From positions 2,323,501 through 2,387,500 of the forward strand of contig JAFREQ010000061.1 in the NCBI GenBank assembly GCA_025331565.1: a DNA stretch of 64,000 nt. Reading direction: 5' to 3'. Origin of the DNA: Holacanthus passer (Eukaryota; Chordata; Actinopteri; Pomacanthidae). A model generated the notes under the pieces. It saw only the letters and a program-made list of their open reading frames with translations, was not told the origin of the DNA and did no database searches. Both the position numbers and the translations under genes were made by a program. Shown one piece after another: positions 37,401 to 52,400 of this stretch; position 1 is the stretch's first letter, and every line of letters begins with the position of its first letter.

Positions 37401-40400
37401 CACAGTGTGTCCTGGGGTTTTGAGGACATGCTGCCCACACCTGATAATTCTGCTGGAGGAGCAGAGAGTAAAGGTAAAAGCCCTTTTTAGGTCACAATAG
37501 ATGCAGTTTGTTCATGTTGTTGTGATGAATTACAGTATGCCTTGTACAAATATCTAGTTGGTTGTAAAGGGGACTTTGCTTGTCGTATTTTCCATCATAA
37601 TGCTGCCCTGCTTTCTGATTTATTCATTCACCTTTAGATTATTTATAATGCCCCTTGTCTAAAATGCATCAAGTGTGTAAAAATCCCATCAAGAATGGAG
37701 GGAGGAGAGTGCATTGCCTGGTGCAAGGCCTATTTGGCCTAATTTTACTGTCTATATATGTATAATAGAGATTAGGGCCTATGCTGAAACTAAAGGGAAG
37801 AACTGTGACTGTGAGCGGTTCAGGGATAAAGCAGAGGAATAGAGAGTGATGTTCACTCTCCAGCACTCCATCAGCTGAGCTTGTAGAATGGAAGCTGATC
37901 AGGCCATATATCCATCGTGAGGTCTGCATATTTACATTTTAAGCTAACCTGAAACTGGATCAGTTATGAGTCTCAGATGTCTGGAGGCATTACAATCCAC
38001 ACAATGAAAAATTAACCAAAGTAAACAGATGCCATGACCTTGTTTAGAATCTGAATTCTCTGCTCCCACTCAACAGTTCATCCACTCCCCTGCTGATGCC
38101 TCCCCTGACTTTTCATTCCTATTATCTGTCATCTGTCTGTCATTAACTTTATATCGAATTCTTTTTGTTCCTGTGTCTTGCAGACACTGACCTAGGGCGC
38201 TGTCTAGCCACAGACGGGCTCTATCTGTATACCACTAACTCCTCTGGGAGGGGACTCAGCAAGCTGGGCTCTGGTTTACATGGGACACTGAGGTAATGTG
38301 ACACTCCTTCCCGTCTGCCTTTCTTTATCCACTGCATTCAGAGAATAGCAAGAGAGAGAAACACTAAAAATATCCCTTATCACTTACCCAATCTAATGCA
38401 ACACTGGCATTATTATCCTGGACACTTTTAAACCAATGTCTTCAGTACATAGATGCATCCTCCCGAACTGGCTTTGATTAATTTGGTTGATTTTTAAAAG
38501 GGACAAAAGGGCATGTGCTCTGCATCTTAATTTCATGCTGTGGTAGCAAATTACCCAATTTGCAAGCAGAAGGCTTACAAATTGCTTCCTTCCTAAATGT
38601 GTTTTAGAATTCCAAGTCCAGAGTTTATTTTTTCACTCGCAGAAAAGAAACATGCTAGATTTAGGTCCATGGGTTAGCTGACTGTATCTCTTTTTTTTTT
38701 TTTAGTTCGATCTGTGAAATAACAACTTGGAAAACAAAGATTTCTGTAAGGAAATGAGATTCAGTAGGAACCAAATTTCAGCAATAACCTACAATAATTA
38801 GCACAACTCTTAGCAATGGCGTGCAAACGACTAGATTTGTAGATTCATAACAGCTTTGAACTAGCACACCAACGCCTCTTTTGGAGGACATACTCTTGTT
38901 TACTTGTCACTGTCAGCACTGAATGGGGTCAACTAGATGCTTAATTTTGTGGAAAGAATTGAGATTTTATAGTCTGCAGAGAATTTCAGCACAACCAATT
39001 TGTAGATAATGTATTTGTGATGTTGTTCTGTTGCTACTCAACTCATTTTGCAAATTCAAGTGTCACAGCTGGGTGTCTGACAAAAAAGTCCACCTTCAAA
39101 CAGAAAAATGAAGTATTCAAATAGAGCCGAACACAGAAATAGATGCACTGTGTTTGTGCAGGGGTTTTGTGTACTGTCGAAATGAAGAGTTGGAGCCTGG
39201 CTGGGTAGTGTTCAGCAGCGGTCGCCTCCTCCACCGTCCCTCCTCCTTCGATGCCAAGCCTCATCAGCTGTGCCAGGTCATTGACCCCTTCACCCTCCAG
39301 GTACTGTGTACTCTCATTCCTCTGTTTTCAATTTGATGCTGACTCATTCAGTAAATTTGACATTGTCAATAAAAATTCAGTTGAAATGACAAGCATAGCC
39401 ATAGCCAAGGCGGATGTTCATGTGCCATTTTCAGGTGTGCCAGATTGTGCCCATGCCAGCCCATCACTTCCCTGTGGGCAGCAGCATGACCACGCTGCAC
39501 CTCTGCTCAGATGGAACCTACCTGTACTGGGTCTGGTCCCCAGCCAGTCTCAACGAGAAGACGCAGAAAGGCCATTCTGTCTTCATGGATGTCTTTCACC
39601 TGTCTGTGAGTGCTGCATCTGTACCTGCTATATCCAAGTAGTTTCAGCTGTTTGTTTGTGGCTATGTTTGACTTTTTCTCTCCCCTCTTATCTGTGGTGC
39701 AGACACAGACAGGGTTGTGCGTTGCAGACATCTTGCAGGAGAGGGTTATTCTTACTCGCAAGGAAGGCGAGTCTTCAAAGTGCTTGAATGAGCTTCTCTT
39801 GAGTCGAATGTCACGCTTCCGGGCCTCCCATTCTGCCACATTGGCTGCTCTAACTGGCTCTGCAATCACCAACACTGTCAAAGAAGAACAGTCTGGTAAT
39901 TCATCAGCAAAACTCCTAGTGTTCCAAAAATCATGAAGGCTCTAATGTGCCATTCATGTAGATCATATGGTTATTAAAATGTTTCCTGGTGACACTTCTC
40001 TGTTTCACCTCTTTTATAGCTGTCAACACTAGCTGTGGACTCCCTCTAAAGACTCTGAGAAAGACTCCTATGTATGTGTGTGGAACCTATCTAGTGATGC
40101 TGGTCTCACCTCCCGGTGTATCTGGGAGCTCTGCCACACGCTCCCTGTTTGGGGGCACCAGCAGCCTGTCCTCTCTCAAAAGTAAGAGCACACACTGACA
40201 CCGATATATTCTCATTGTGTTGAATTTCACTTCTGACAGTTCAAAGTTAGAGATAATGTGATTAAATGTAGCTCAATGCATTATGGTGCAAATGGTTTTG
40301 AAAAAGTCAATAAATAAACCAAGCATTTTACATTATGTTAAACGGCTGGTAGATAACAAATGTTCTGATTACAGTCTGAATACTGTTTTACGTCCTCAGT

Positions 40401-43400
40401 AAGGTTTGATGACAGAGTTGTATTACAATACATTTGGATATAGACATTTAAATGCTCCGATTAAACAAACTGCATTATTTGTGACTGAATAATCAATGAA
40501 AGGTTTTGTAAAAAAGTTTATTCACCAAAATGAACTTTTCATTTTCTGACAGTATTAGCCTCCAGCCTGGTTTTTAACCTGGCTGATGGTCAGTTCAGCA
40601 GCCGTGCAGACCTCATTGATGCTCCTGGCAGCTCTCTAGGCAGGGGAGCCCAGGTGGCAGGGCTAGGTGAGCTCAACTTTTGTCTTCTGTTTTGTGTTGA
40701 GGATTGTCACACAATGTATTTCCAATTTAAATGACGTTTGTTTCTGTAATCTTTGGCTTTGTAGGAGCATGTTATGATGCACTGAACAACTTGATCTGGA
40801 CCTGCTCCAGTGATTACATAGATCAATGGTGCAATCCTGGGAACCAAGCCTTTCATCATGTGTGCCATAGGCTCGGTGTCAGCCATGTTATCAAAGAACC
40901 CAAAGGTAGATAAAAAAAATGCACTGAAACTACCAGATACTCTTTGCATGATGTTGAGGCTGAAATTTGAACATTGCAAATCTTGTCTTTCACAGAGGAA
41001 ACTGTGGCCACTGGTGAGGTGATCAACCAGCTACTTCATCACGTAGGTGCTATGTGTATCCATCAGCTCAACCTGCTGGCGGCCAGCAGCAACAGCCTGC
41101 CCCTAGGGGCCCTACTGGGGAAACAACATCCCATCGAGGCCCATCATTTTAGCAGCATCTGCGACATTATGGAAAAGGCCATGGTCAACGGAGATACTTG
41201 CATCATCCGCTGCATCTTGGTGGTGTTCCAGGTCAGTTTGAGGTGCATCCTGGGGACAGTATTGCACAAAATGACTCAGCTGTTTTCTTTGTTTTTGAGT
41301 TTGTTTTTTGTCTGTCTTCTCCAGGTTGTGTTTAGGTTTTTCAATCCTCAGTCAGAGCAGAACAGGGAGAGTGTACGTCGTTCAGGTCTCCTCCTGTGGC
41401 AGCTACTCATGGCTCCAGTGGATCAGATAGGCTCAGAGATTCAGAGAGAGGTGTGCCTGGCCATCAGGTAAGTCATATCTAAAACAGAAATAACAATTAA
41501 AATGGTGTTTTGTATAATCAGCGATCATAATGATAATTTAATGTTAATTTGCCTCTTCTCTGTCTCTTTAGTTCAGGCCTGAATACTTTGTATCAGGGGG
41601 AGGCTGAACTTAACAAACTGCTGAAACTGGTTTTAACTGAAGGTGACTATGAAAAACAGCCATTTTTGTATAACTGGAATTTTTGTGATGAATATATCTA
41701 ATATTCTGCTGATTTGTGTTTGATACTCAGGTGAAAGGAACAGTGGCCTATCTCAGCTTCGTGATGTCATCCTGACCAACTTGGCAGACCAACTGCAGAA
41801 GAATAGATTTGGGAGTGAAGAAGATGACCACTACAGGTAAGTTACTATCCTTTAACTAAATAGTACAATATCATTTCCCATGGACTTTGATAACCAGCAC
41901 AGAACAGCGCTTAAAACCTAGCTAGCTTCCTGAAGTTATATACTTGAAATCTGTCTCTTCTTACAGATTGAGTGATGAGCTGCTGCACTGTATTCTCAAG
42001 ACTGTAGTCCGGGAATCCTGCCTCCTCATTACCAAATGTCAGACTGTCGCCCGAGACGATTTCCAGAAGCTACTCTCCACTGTGCCAGTATGAATATCAG
42101 TTCAGCAGAATGAAATGCCATCTGTGGTGACTGAGATCACATGCTTTGCGAGACTGCGCTTTTACAAACTTGATGTGGTTTTCCCTCTCTGTAGGTGGTC
42201 TCACCTTGTCTGCGCTACCTCATGGCTGTTCAAAACCACCTCCTCAGTAACACCATTCTTATCCGTCCGGATGATAATGATGACAGTGACAGCTCCCTAC
42301 AAGGGGAAACAATGAAGGTACAGGTAAACATCCCCTTTAAATACCCCTACCTCTGTGCACGTGGAGTCTGTTTCTGTGTCTGTCGATGAGAGACCAACCA
42401 CATGGAGCAACAGGAGATGAATCTTCTTTAATGGCTTTGCGTAGTAATGTGTGCTTTTTGCAGTTTTAATGATATCAGGTAACAGTGTTATATTAACTAA
42501 GGATGTATATTTTCTAAATCTCATTAATAATACTTACTAATAAAAGTCTCATACAAACCAGCAGCTCAGGTTTTGCTAATATATGGAGTTTTATTATCTG
42601 TAGACATAAAAGTAAGGAAATCATGTGTGTACACTTTCCATATTGCATGAATGAAATCTGATCATTGTATATCGTGGAAGCAGTGGTTACGTAAGTGTGG
42701 GCCTATGCTGTGTGTGGTCCTCAGGAGCTGCAAAGTAGTATCCTGTCCCTAGCAACCAAGATCCTGGTGGGATGTGATGAAGTACTGGAGACCCTGCAGC
42801 AGGTGACCACAGCTCTCATTAACAGCGACATCCCTGACAGAGAAACCAGGTAAACTTTTGACTGCATCTTTTCTGAATGTACTTTTACAGGCTGGGAAAA
42901 TAACCCTTTGGTCAGCCAGCTAAGGTGGTTGCAGGATACCTTTCAAATCTAGCCACTTATTTTATTACATTACATGAGCAGAAGTCAATCTCTATTACCA
43001 TAACACCATAATGTAACTGGCAAAAATAAAGCCAGACATGATGTTCTCTTAGTTGGCTCTAATGCACTATTTCACCGTGAAACAAGATTTAGCTAAACCT
43101 GAGTAATGCTGCAGCCTCCTTAAAAAGAATGAAAGAGTGCATGAGAAATCCTTTATCGACGCAGGTTCTTAAAATCACATTGGCTTTGTTTTACTTCTTC
43201 AAATTTCCCCATTTCCTCCTTCTTTTTCTCCCTACCATCCATCTCTGTAACATTTAATTTTTCTCTTCTCTTGTTCAGGTTGAAAGGCTTGGAACAGGTA
43301 ACCAAGGCCACCATGCTCGGGCACCTGCTGCCAGTGTTGCTCACCACGTTGATGCACCCCAACCTGCAGACCCTCACTCTCGCTGATGCTCTCATGCCTC

Positions 43401-46400
43401 AGTTGGTGCAGCTGGTTCTCTACACCAGCCAGGTTAGAGTCTGGCCAATCCAAAAGGCAATTCCTGCATTAAATGAAAATAAGTTTTTCCTTGAGTGGAA
43501 AAGGAATCATTATTAAAGTATTTATTTTCACTCTCTGTTTTCCAGACTGCCCTGTTACTAAAGACTCAGTCTCCACTTTTCACTGAAGAGCCTCCACTTT
43601 TGGGTGGCTCTATAGGGCAGGGGGCGAAGGCATGTGCTGTCGATGACAAGTAAGTCCATCATGAGAATGTTAAAAATAATTCACAATGAATCCATCGGGT
43701 TATGTATTGGATTGCTTTGTTGCATAATTTAGCATTTTAATGAGGGAAAATCTGATTCATCATGATTATAGAAGACATATGTTAACTTATGTGCTCACTG
43801 TTTTTTCTGCCATAAGCTCAAAACCCGTAATTTGTTTGTATCCTTGATAACAGAATTCTTGACGAACGTGAGGAACCCGGTTTCCTGACTGGACTGAAGA
43901 TCCCCGCCCCATGGGCTGCTGGGAAGACAGTAGAGACAGTGCATCCTGTGAGGGACAATTACAAGTTCAAGGAGACGGTACACATCCCAGGAGCCCGCTG
44001 CCTGTACCTTCGCTTTGATTCTCGCTGCTCCTCACAGTATGACTATGACAAGGTAATAACTCCCTTAGTTCTTACATGCATTGTGTTCCATTGCTCAAGC
44101 ATGGCAACACTCTGGATGTGGATATTTTACGCTAAATATATTCTCTGATATTTCAGTTGGTTATCTATGCTGGTCCCAACACCAACAGTCGTAAAGTAAC
44201 GGAGTATGGAGGGAACACTCTGGGATATGGCAGTCGCAGTGTCTTGGGGACAGGATGGCCCAAAGACCTGGTCAAGGTAAAACAAGTTGTTTTGCACAAA
44301 CTTACACACTGAACACATAGTGCACACACTGTCTGGGTGAGCTTCATTTTTTCTGTGTCCCGTTTCAGGTTGAAGGAGACACTGTCACGTTTTCCTTTGA
44401 GATGAGGAGTGGACGTGAACATAACACCCCCGATAAAGCCATGTGGGGGTTCTCCTGCACTGTCAGAGCTCAGGTAAAATGTGGGAGTGTTTGCTTTTCC
44501 AAAACATCTGTATTTACTCTACTGTACTGTACTGCACTGAACATTAGGAACTAATTCTGAGCATGCTATTTGTTTTTGCTTCCAGGAGTCATCAGAGGAC
44601 GTCTCTGGAGGCCTCCCCTTCCTGGCAGACCTTGCGCTGGGTCTGTCAGTCCTCGCTTGCTCGATGCTCCGCATTCTGTATAACGGTCCAGAGGTGACGA
44701 GAGAGGAGGAAGCATGCCACGATTTACTCTGCTCAAAGCTGCTGCAAAGGTGACGCAGCTAAATATAAACGTCACAAAATCTCTCCTAGTGATATTGATT
44801 GCCCATGTGATAAATATAGTACAACGTAAGAATTAGTACACGTTCATCAGCAGGATGTAGTTTAATACAGCAAAACTGCTGGCAGCTAGTAGATGACAGA
44901 CTGGTGACAGGCTTTGTTTTTTTCTTTAGGTGTCAGTGGCAGGTGGAAGCAAATGGTGCAATCTCTCCTGCTCTCACTCCCAGCCCTTCACCTCTGCCAC
45001 TCACTATTGAAGAGGACCGGGAGTTCACCTACCCCTCTGATGTGCTCATTCCACCCCCAGGCCTCATGCCAGGCACATACTTTGACTTGCCTCGTATCCG
45101 CCTCCCTCCGGGCATCATGGGTAGGCTGCGAGAAGTGTCTGGAAGAGCTCGACCACAGTTCCGTCCTAGCATCAAGTAAGAGAGTCATGCTTATACAGCA
45201 CAGAGGGTATGCATGTGACAACACTGTACACAGAAAAAATACATTAAAACATTGCTAAAATTATAAAGTGCTTCCATTCAGGCACTGTAAAAAACTCAGC
45301 TCACAGTTTTGTAAAGGAATTATGTAATAAAATATAAATATTTTTGCAGACTGGCCCTCAAAGTCCTTGTAATTTTGATTGGCTTGACACATTTTGCTTT
45401 AAAATAGAACATCTGGGCTTTTGTATGCCTTCCGGTTTTGATAATACAGTGAATTTATTTGTGATGGCTATTTTCAAGATATTTATTTTCCTCTTGATAT
45501 TACAGCTTTCCCCAGTCAGAAAAGCCATAGCTGGTTAGTTTTTCTATGTTTATTGGATACGGGGCTGATATTGCTTTAAAATGGTGATAGCTAGATAGTG
45601 ATATCACTGCATACCATCTGTAAAATAAAACCATCTTTGTTTTCTTATGAAAAGCATCACTTTTTTACTCAACCATTTTTTTCTCAAAGGGAGGTTATCA
45701 GACCAGATGTTATGGAGGAGGTTATAGTATCTTGTGTAATAAAGCATCTAAGCCTGGTGGATGCCCTTCAGTCACTTGTTAACTACCAGTACCGTGAGGA
45801 TCACGCAGAGGAGTATGACCTGGTCTGTAAGATCATGGCTGAGACCTTCAAGAAGATCAATGCGATGGAGCGTCAGCTGCAGGTGAGCTCCTGTTACACA
45901 GTAAGGTTTTAAATAAATTTAAATTGTGTTTAAATTATGTTTGCTTGCTGTTAGTGGAAGACAAATTGTGCACACTCTGTTTTATTGTCATTTTGTCAGT
46001 TTTTAATCAGGCTATTTGTTTTCTACCTCAGATGGTTTAATAAAGTGCTTCTTGTTGGCTGCAGGGAATAGACTTAATGGGGAATTACTTTTGCATGGTG
46101 TTGTTGTATACTACCTTATTATATTTCCAATCACCAGGATTCTGCTGATATGGCAACTAATCAGAGAGGTATTTTTTATTAAAATGAAACATGGCGATAT
46201 GCGAGTAATATTAAAACAACTGAATTGTTTATCAATTAAAATAAAGTTGAGGCTGACCAGAAGACCTGAATTTAGCTAAAAACAAACAAAAAAAAGAATC
46301 AGGCTACCAACCTGAACAGAAACAAAAAGTCAGAGCCTGTATCTCATTATCTCTTGTGTTGCCTTCAGAGTGTTGCAGAATTGGAACAGAAGTGGCAGAA

Positions 46401-49400
46401 TGAGGTAGAGGAGGCCCATCAGGGAAAGCTGGAGAACAACTCTCCATTCTTTCATGACTACCACTTCTTTGAGGTACCCTGCTCCACAAACACAATTTCC
46501 AACTTTTGCTCTGGAGATGACACCATTACCACGACCATTTGCTTTGATATTAATAATTAATTGTTTTTTGTACTAGAACAAAATTAAGGAGCTGGAACTA
46601 CTTTGCTCCCTGAAGGAGGTCCCACTCGATTTTAGTGATTTGGAGAATGTTGTCCTTGCACTGAGGTGAGTAATTAAAAATCATCCGAGCCCTTGGAACA
46701 GATAATATTACCTCAGCTTTCATGGGTTGATTCATGTAGTAACATTATGTATCTGCACCAACAGGGAGAAGTTCTTTCAGGAGGTAAACACCATGCACCT
46801 CAGAAGTAGCACCTCACTGGCCAAAACAAAGGCGCTGGTGAAGAGTCTGATGAACCGCACTGAGCTGCTGCTCCATGTTACCATCGCTCCACATTGCAGA
46901 AGCCTAACCACCACGCCTGCTGGCACACCAGGTCAAGGTACATAATATCTTTTTTTTATGTCTTCTTATATCACTGATTAGTTGCTAAGTGAATCCTTGT
47001 TGGGATTAGAGATTTGTTCCCTCAGAAGTGTTCATGCCTCATGTTGTCAAACGCTCTCCATATTGAAACATCCATGAGATGTTGTCCTTATTGAATCTAT
47101 CTACAGTTACACACGAGTCTGACTTTCATGAAAAAATTTCATCACAGCCTTATTTCTTTGAATCCACATTTCCGTGTGTCTGTGTCTGTCAGTTAGTCAT
47201 TTCTGCATGACTGGCAAGTGTCTTAAGCAAAATGACAGAGAGTTTGATTCTCACCTAATTCTTCCTGTTTTTTTCTGGTGCCAGCCTCTAAGTCAGTGTC
47301 AGATGCCAAGACAGTGATCCCCATGGTGAAGCAGCCAGTCTTCCTACGCAGCATGTCTGCACCCTCTGACTTAGAGATGATTGCTAACCAGGACTTGGAG
47401 TTTACACATGCGCCCCAAAGGTATTTGTCTATTTTATTTTGATAGATTTAATATTTGAGAATCATATAGGTGACCTGGGGATGGCTATATTCATTTACTT
47501 TTTGTTTTATTTTAGGAGGCGACACCACCCTACGAGTCATCGTAGCAGCTCATTTACTCTGCTGCAGTCTCTGGCCATAGAGGACAGCCGAGACAAACCA
47601 ACGTACAGTGTGCTGCTGGGACAGCTCTTCGCTTTTATTGGAACTACACCTGATCAGGCTGTAAGTCTCTTACTCATCACTCACTCCTTTTGTTATTCGC
47701 TTGTTTGTTGCCATATCTGCACGAGAATCCGTCTGTAAATTAATTGAGGTCTTTCTCACTGGCTGGTTCTGTAGGTGTCAAGCAGCAGTTTCCTGTCTGC
47801 CGCGCAGACACGTTGGAGACGTGGCAGCACGAGGAAGCAGGCACTTGTTCATATGAGGGAGTTGCTCACTGCTGCTGTCAGAGTTGGTGGCGTTACCCAC
47901 CTGGTGGGGCCTGTCACTATGGTACTGCAAGGTGGCCCAAGGTAAGAGAGGGGCGCTATAAACACCACAAACAATCTCACCCCAGTCTACACACATACAT
48001 CTCCACACATCTGCGTTTACATGTCATCTGTGCAGGATTGAGGAGCTGACCTGTGGGGGAATGGTCGAGCAGGTGCAGGAGGCTTTTGGGGAGACCATGA
48101 CGTCTGTAGTGTCACTATGTGCTCGCTACCCCATTGCTTGTGCCAACAGTATTGGCTTGCTTTGCACAATCCCCTACACCAGGCAAGAGAATTCATCTTG
48201 CATTATATCTCTTTGATTTTACTCTGCATTACTGAACCCTCAGATTCCTTACCCTCATTTGTCCTTTGTGTTGTAGGAGTGAGGAGCAGTGCCTAGTTCG
48301 GAGTGGTCTGGTCCAGCTCATGGACAGCCTGTGTAGTTTAAGTGGTCAGAGGGAATGCAGCTCAAACGAGAAGCAGACCAAAAAGCAGAAGGTGGCTACC
48401 ATGGCCTGGGCTGCTTTCCAGGTGCTGGCTAACCGCTGCATCGAGTGGGAGAAGGTGGAAGGTATGTTATGCTTATAGGTCCTTACTGTAATAATCTGTG
48501 AACAGCTATCAATCAATATATGAATATATCCTTGTTCCAAGAAGAACTTGGGCAGATGAAACATACTAGTAACTACAAAGTTACTGGTATGTTGTAATGA
48601 TAGGTAAATAATTGTTGCTTTTCTCTTTTAAAGGAGGGTCTACGGATGCAGTGCACTCAGGGCTGGCACGGCAGGTGTCCAGCCTGTTGACCAATCACCT
48701 GGCCAGAGCCACAGAGTGCTGTGGGAATCAGGCAGCTGGTAATGATGCCTTACAGGATGTGCTCAGTCTGCTCAATGACCTTTCCAGGTAACATTTGATG
48801 TTCTCTACTGTATGTATATGATCTGTTTTTTACATCATGTATGTATATCATAATGTATTTGTATATATATATGTGTGAGTATTTATAGAATGTTTGTGCA
48901 TCCTTCTCTGATTTGTATTCCAGGAGCCACATAGGGAAAGCTATCCTGAGCCAGCCAGCTTGTGTTTCTAAGCTCTTGTCTCTGCTGCTTGACCAGAGAC
49001 CTTCTCCAAAGCTCGTACTCATCATCCTGCAGCTATGCCGAGCTGCCCTGCCTCTCATGAGTGTGGAGGACTGTGGTAACGTGGCCCTGCCCTCGTGGAG
49101 CTACTCTATTAACACTCTAGATGCTGAACAACAAGATGCTAATGACCCTGCCTCACGTATTGCTGCCTTGCTGCTAGCCAAGCTGGCAGACTATGTAGTA
49201 CCAGGTTGGTCTCTCTTACCTAGGAGTACTAAATATATATATGTGTGGTTGTGGGTGGCCCTTGTAAGCACATGCTCTTTTTTTTTTATTACAAATTGAA
49301 GTGCCAAGACACATGGGGTTACTTTCTCCTGCGAATTCTTAATATTTACATTCTTGCCTCTTCACCAGGCTGTCAGACCCTGCTCTCTCCCAGCTCCTCT

Positions 49401-52400
49401 GAGCCAGACACTAGTCTGTCCCGTGCCAGTTCCAAAGGAGCTCTGAAGTCTGATGATGTTGGGGAGGAGGGAGAGGCGGTAGATGGCAAACTATCAATCT
49501 TTATCCACAAGAGAGAGGACCAGTCATCTCATGAAGTTCTACAACCACTTCTCAGGTGAGGTTGTCACTAATATCTTTGTTTTTATTTCACATTAGCAAG
49601 GTTTGTCTGGGCTTTTTATGACGTGACTGTTCTTCCATCCTCTCCAAAATGCAGCAGCTCAGAGGGACGTCCTTTTCGGCTCGGCACTGGAGCAAACATG
49701 GAAAAGGTGGTAAAGATGGACAGAGACATGACAAAGGTACAGTGAGAGTTTTACTAAACTAAAACCCACATTTTCCCAGGATTTAAAGGCATATACTGAC
49801 GCTACAAAAATGTGTTTCTGTAGCTTTATTAAAAGTGCCATCCTTACCTCTGCTGTCCTATTTGAAACCTTCCCTAGAGCGGCAGCTGCGAGGTGATCAC
49901 AGAAGAGGCATCTGCTGCCCTGAGGAAGGCCAACAAGTGGGCCCAGTCTGGTCTGATAGTGAGTGTTGGTCCACCTGTGGAGACTCTAGCCCAGGAGACT
50001 GCTGGAGGCATCACCACTGGTGACAAGAAGAAAACTGCTCAGACTGCTGTTTGTAGGGACAGAAATGCTGAGCTGGCCAGGTGAATAAATAGAACAGCTG
50101 CAATAGTGTGATTACTAGATTTGTTCTCTCCCACTTTCCTGTATATATGCTTTCTTCTTTGTGTGTTTTTCTGTTCAAACTGTATTTGTGACACACTTGT
50201 TCTCACTTCTAAATTTCCCTTGAACAGATCCGACCCTGTCAGGCCATTTATCAGTGGCCATGTTGCCAACAGTATGGCTGCTGAGGTTATCGCTCTGCTG
50301 CACAGCCTGCTCACTGCCCCTGAGTCCAACACAGCTCAGATCTGGACCAGCACTGCTGAAAAAGTATGTGTATGACTTCATTTTATTGCAATGTTTCTGC
50401 TCGTTAATGGTAACAGATATTTGTTCCTTACCACAGGGTTGTTGGCCATTAAAAAATAATTAATAATATGAATTTCTATCTAGTCTGACGTGGATGTGAT
50501 TCTATGTGATACAGTTTCTGTTAAATGTTTTCTCCCGTGTGGTTTGTGGTAGGTTCTCTCCCGGGCCCTGATGTTTATCCCTCAGCTGGGGAAGTATGCT
50601 GAGAGTATTTTGGAGAATGGGAGCAGCAGTGGCAGGAAACTGGCTAAGCTGCAGGCCATTGGCAGACAAGCTGTTGCTGCACTCTGCGCTCTGGGGGGCT
50701 TCAAAGAAACTATTAAGATTGGCTCTGAGGTCCAGGTTAGTTGAAGAAGAGAAATATGTGAAAATGCTATACTTGTGCATCAACTGCATCCTATAAAAAA
50801 GCATTTTAACAAGTCATCACCTTTTCCTTTCTTAGCTTTAAATGTTAAATATTAACATGTTTCCTGTGATTCCTTTGCTCTGCAGGTGGTAGGTAAAGGA
50901 GTGCTGGGTAGTGTGGGCATAGTTATGTCCATTAATGAGCAGGAGGGCATCGCTACAGTCAAGTTCCCTTCTTGCGAGTACAGGAGAGCTTGCAAAGCCT
51001 CAGACATCCTGACAGTACCTATATCACGTCTCTGCACACCCAGATCTGAGGTATAAGTTTCAGTGTCAAACATAGTCTTTTACTTATTTTTATGGAAAAT
51101 ATCAGATTCAATCTCACTTGTGTCTCCCTTTCACTCTCTCTCCACCCCCAACAGGCTCTCCCCCTCTACAAGCTCTCAATCACAGAAAAGGTGGTACAAG
51201 CGGTGCAGTCCATGCTTCTGCCACAGGAGGGCAGTCTCTCCATTCACACTTCTCTACCAGCTACAGGAGATGGCTCCAGCCCAGTAATGGCTGCAGTGCG
51301 CTTGCTGGCTGAAATCAGAACCAGGTTAGCAAACATTCATATAAATGCGTGCTTCGCCTCTGAACAGGTCAGCTTTTCTATTAAAGTCTTGTGTTTAGTC
51401 TGCTGTATTTAAAGTGGAACCCTTTGAAACTGAGTGATGCAATTCAAGTTTGACATCAAAATCACAGATTGAACAATAATCACAAGGTCCTTGATTTTTT
51501 TCAGGGCATGTCTGGTGATGGCACAGCTCCTAGAGGATAGCTCCTTCTGTGAAGAGTTCATCCAGCAGTGTCCTGCTGCTGTTGAGGTTCTCAACCTGGT
51601 TGCCCAGGAATGCAGCCCTGGTGAGCAAATACACTGCCATGTCAAGTCATTTGAGCACTAACGCCTTTTTTTTATATACAGAATAATGTATTCAGTCTGT
51701 ATTACATCTCTGTTGTGAATCATGCCACAAGCTCTGTCATCCCTTGCAGGGGAGCGTCTCGGCATGGTTGAAGCTCAATGTGAAAGAGTGAGAATGCTGT
51801 ACCGGGACTGTGCTCGGCCTCCTCCTCCACCACTGCAGACAGACAGACGCCAGGTAGGAGTTACCAATTTATAGTATAACTTTGTTTTTATTACTTAAAT
51901 TTTTGCCAACAACAAACACAAGAGTGATCCCTTCTTGTGTAACACACGTGGGCTGGATGCAGCTGAAAATACACATTTATCATGGAAGAAGGTGGAAAAA
52001 CAATCTTTTGTTTACACTGACAGAACAAGCAATAACTGAGCTTTTCCCTCATTAAAGAGGGACTGACTTCAGTCTTAAAGTGTTGATGGAAAACCAATAA
52101 AATCTGGACATATTTTAATTGATGGACAGCTGAAGGCAAAACAATTATGCTTGGTAATTCATATATTGCTGCAACTCTCAACACTAATGCACTTAACAAT
52201 CTTCAGACATTTTGATGAGGTAAGCAGTCTGATTGGTTGGGCCCACTTATCTCCTTACCCACTTGATGTGTTTGTCTCATCAGCCCAAGGAGATCACCTG
52301 GTGTCCATCCAGAGTGTTCCCTCCAGTCCGTGCCTGCATGTTCTCATCCCGTCTGACCTCTGTCACCTTCCTGGCTGATCCAAGTGCTGGAGGAGGGCTG

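Larger units (their letters stand above)
31329..39895 (+). other. hectd4: hectd4 exons 1-8 (residues 1-510)
   Basis: Exons: 31329-31475, 34797-35350, 37178-37267, 37346-37473, 38184-38292, 39162-39300, 39435-39605, 39703-39895. Conserved stretches include FLHDGLIRVTDLAELPSEIG, GSLKTFIHTVHLLQKQTDLG and SWGFEDMLPTPD. Repeated short motifs of the type GLYLYTTNSSGRGLSKLGSG and GTYLYWVWSPASL look like propeller- or beta-sandwich-like strands, as in RCC1-type or kelch-type folds, but I could not assign a family. Intron 3 is only 78 nt. Confidence 0.9.
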
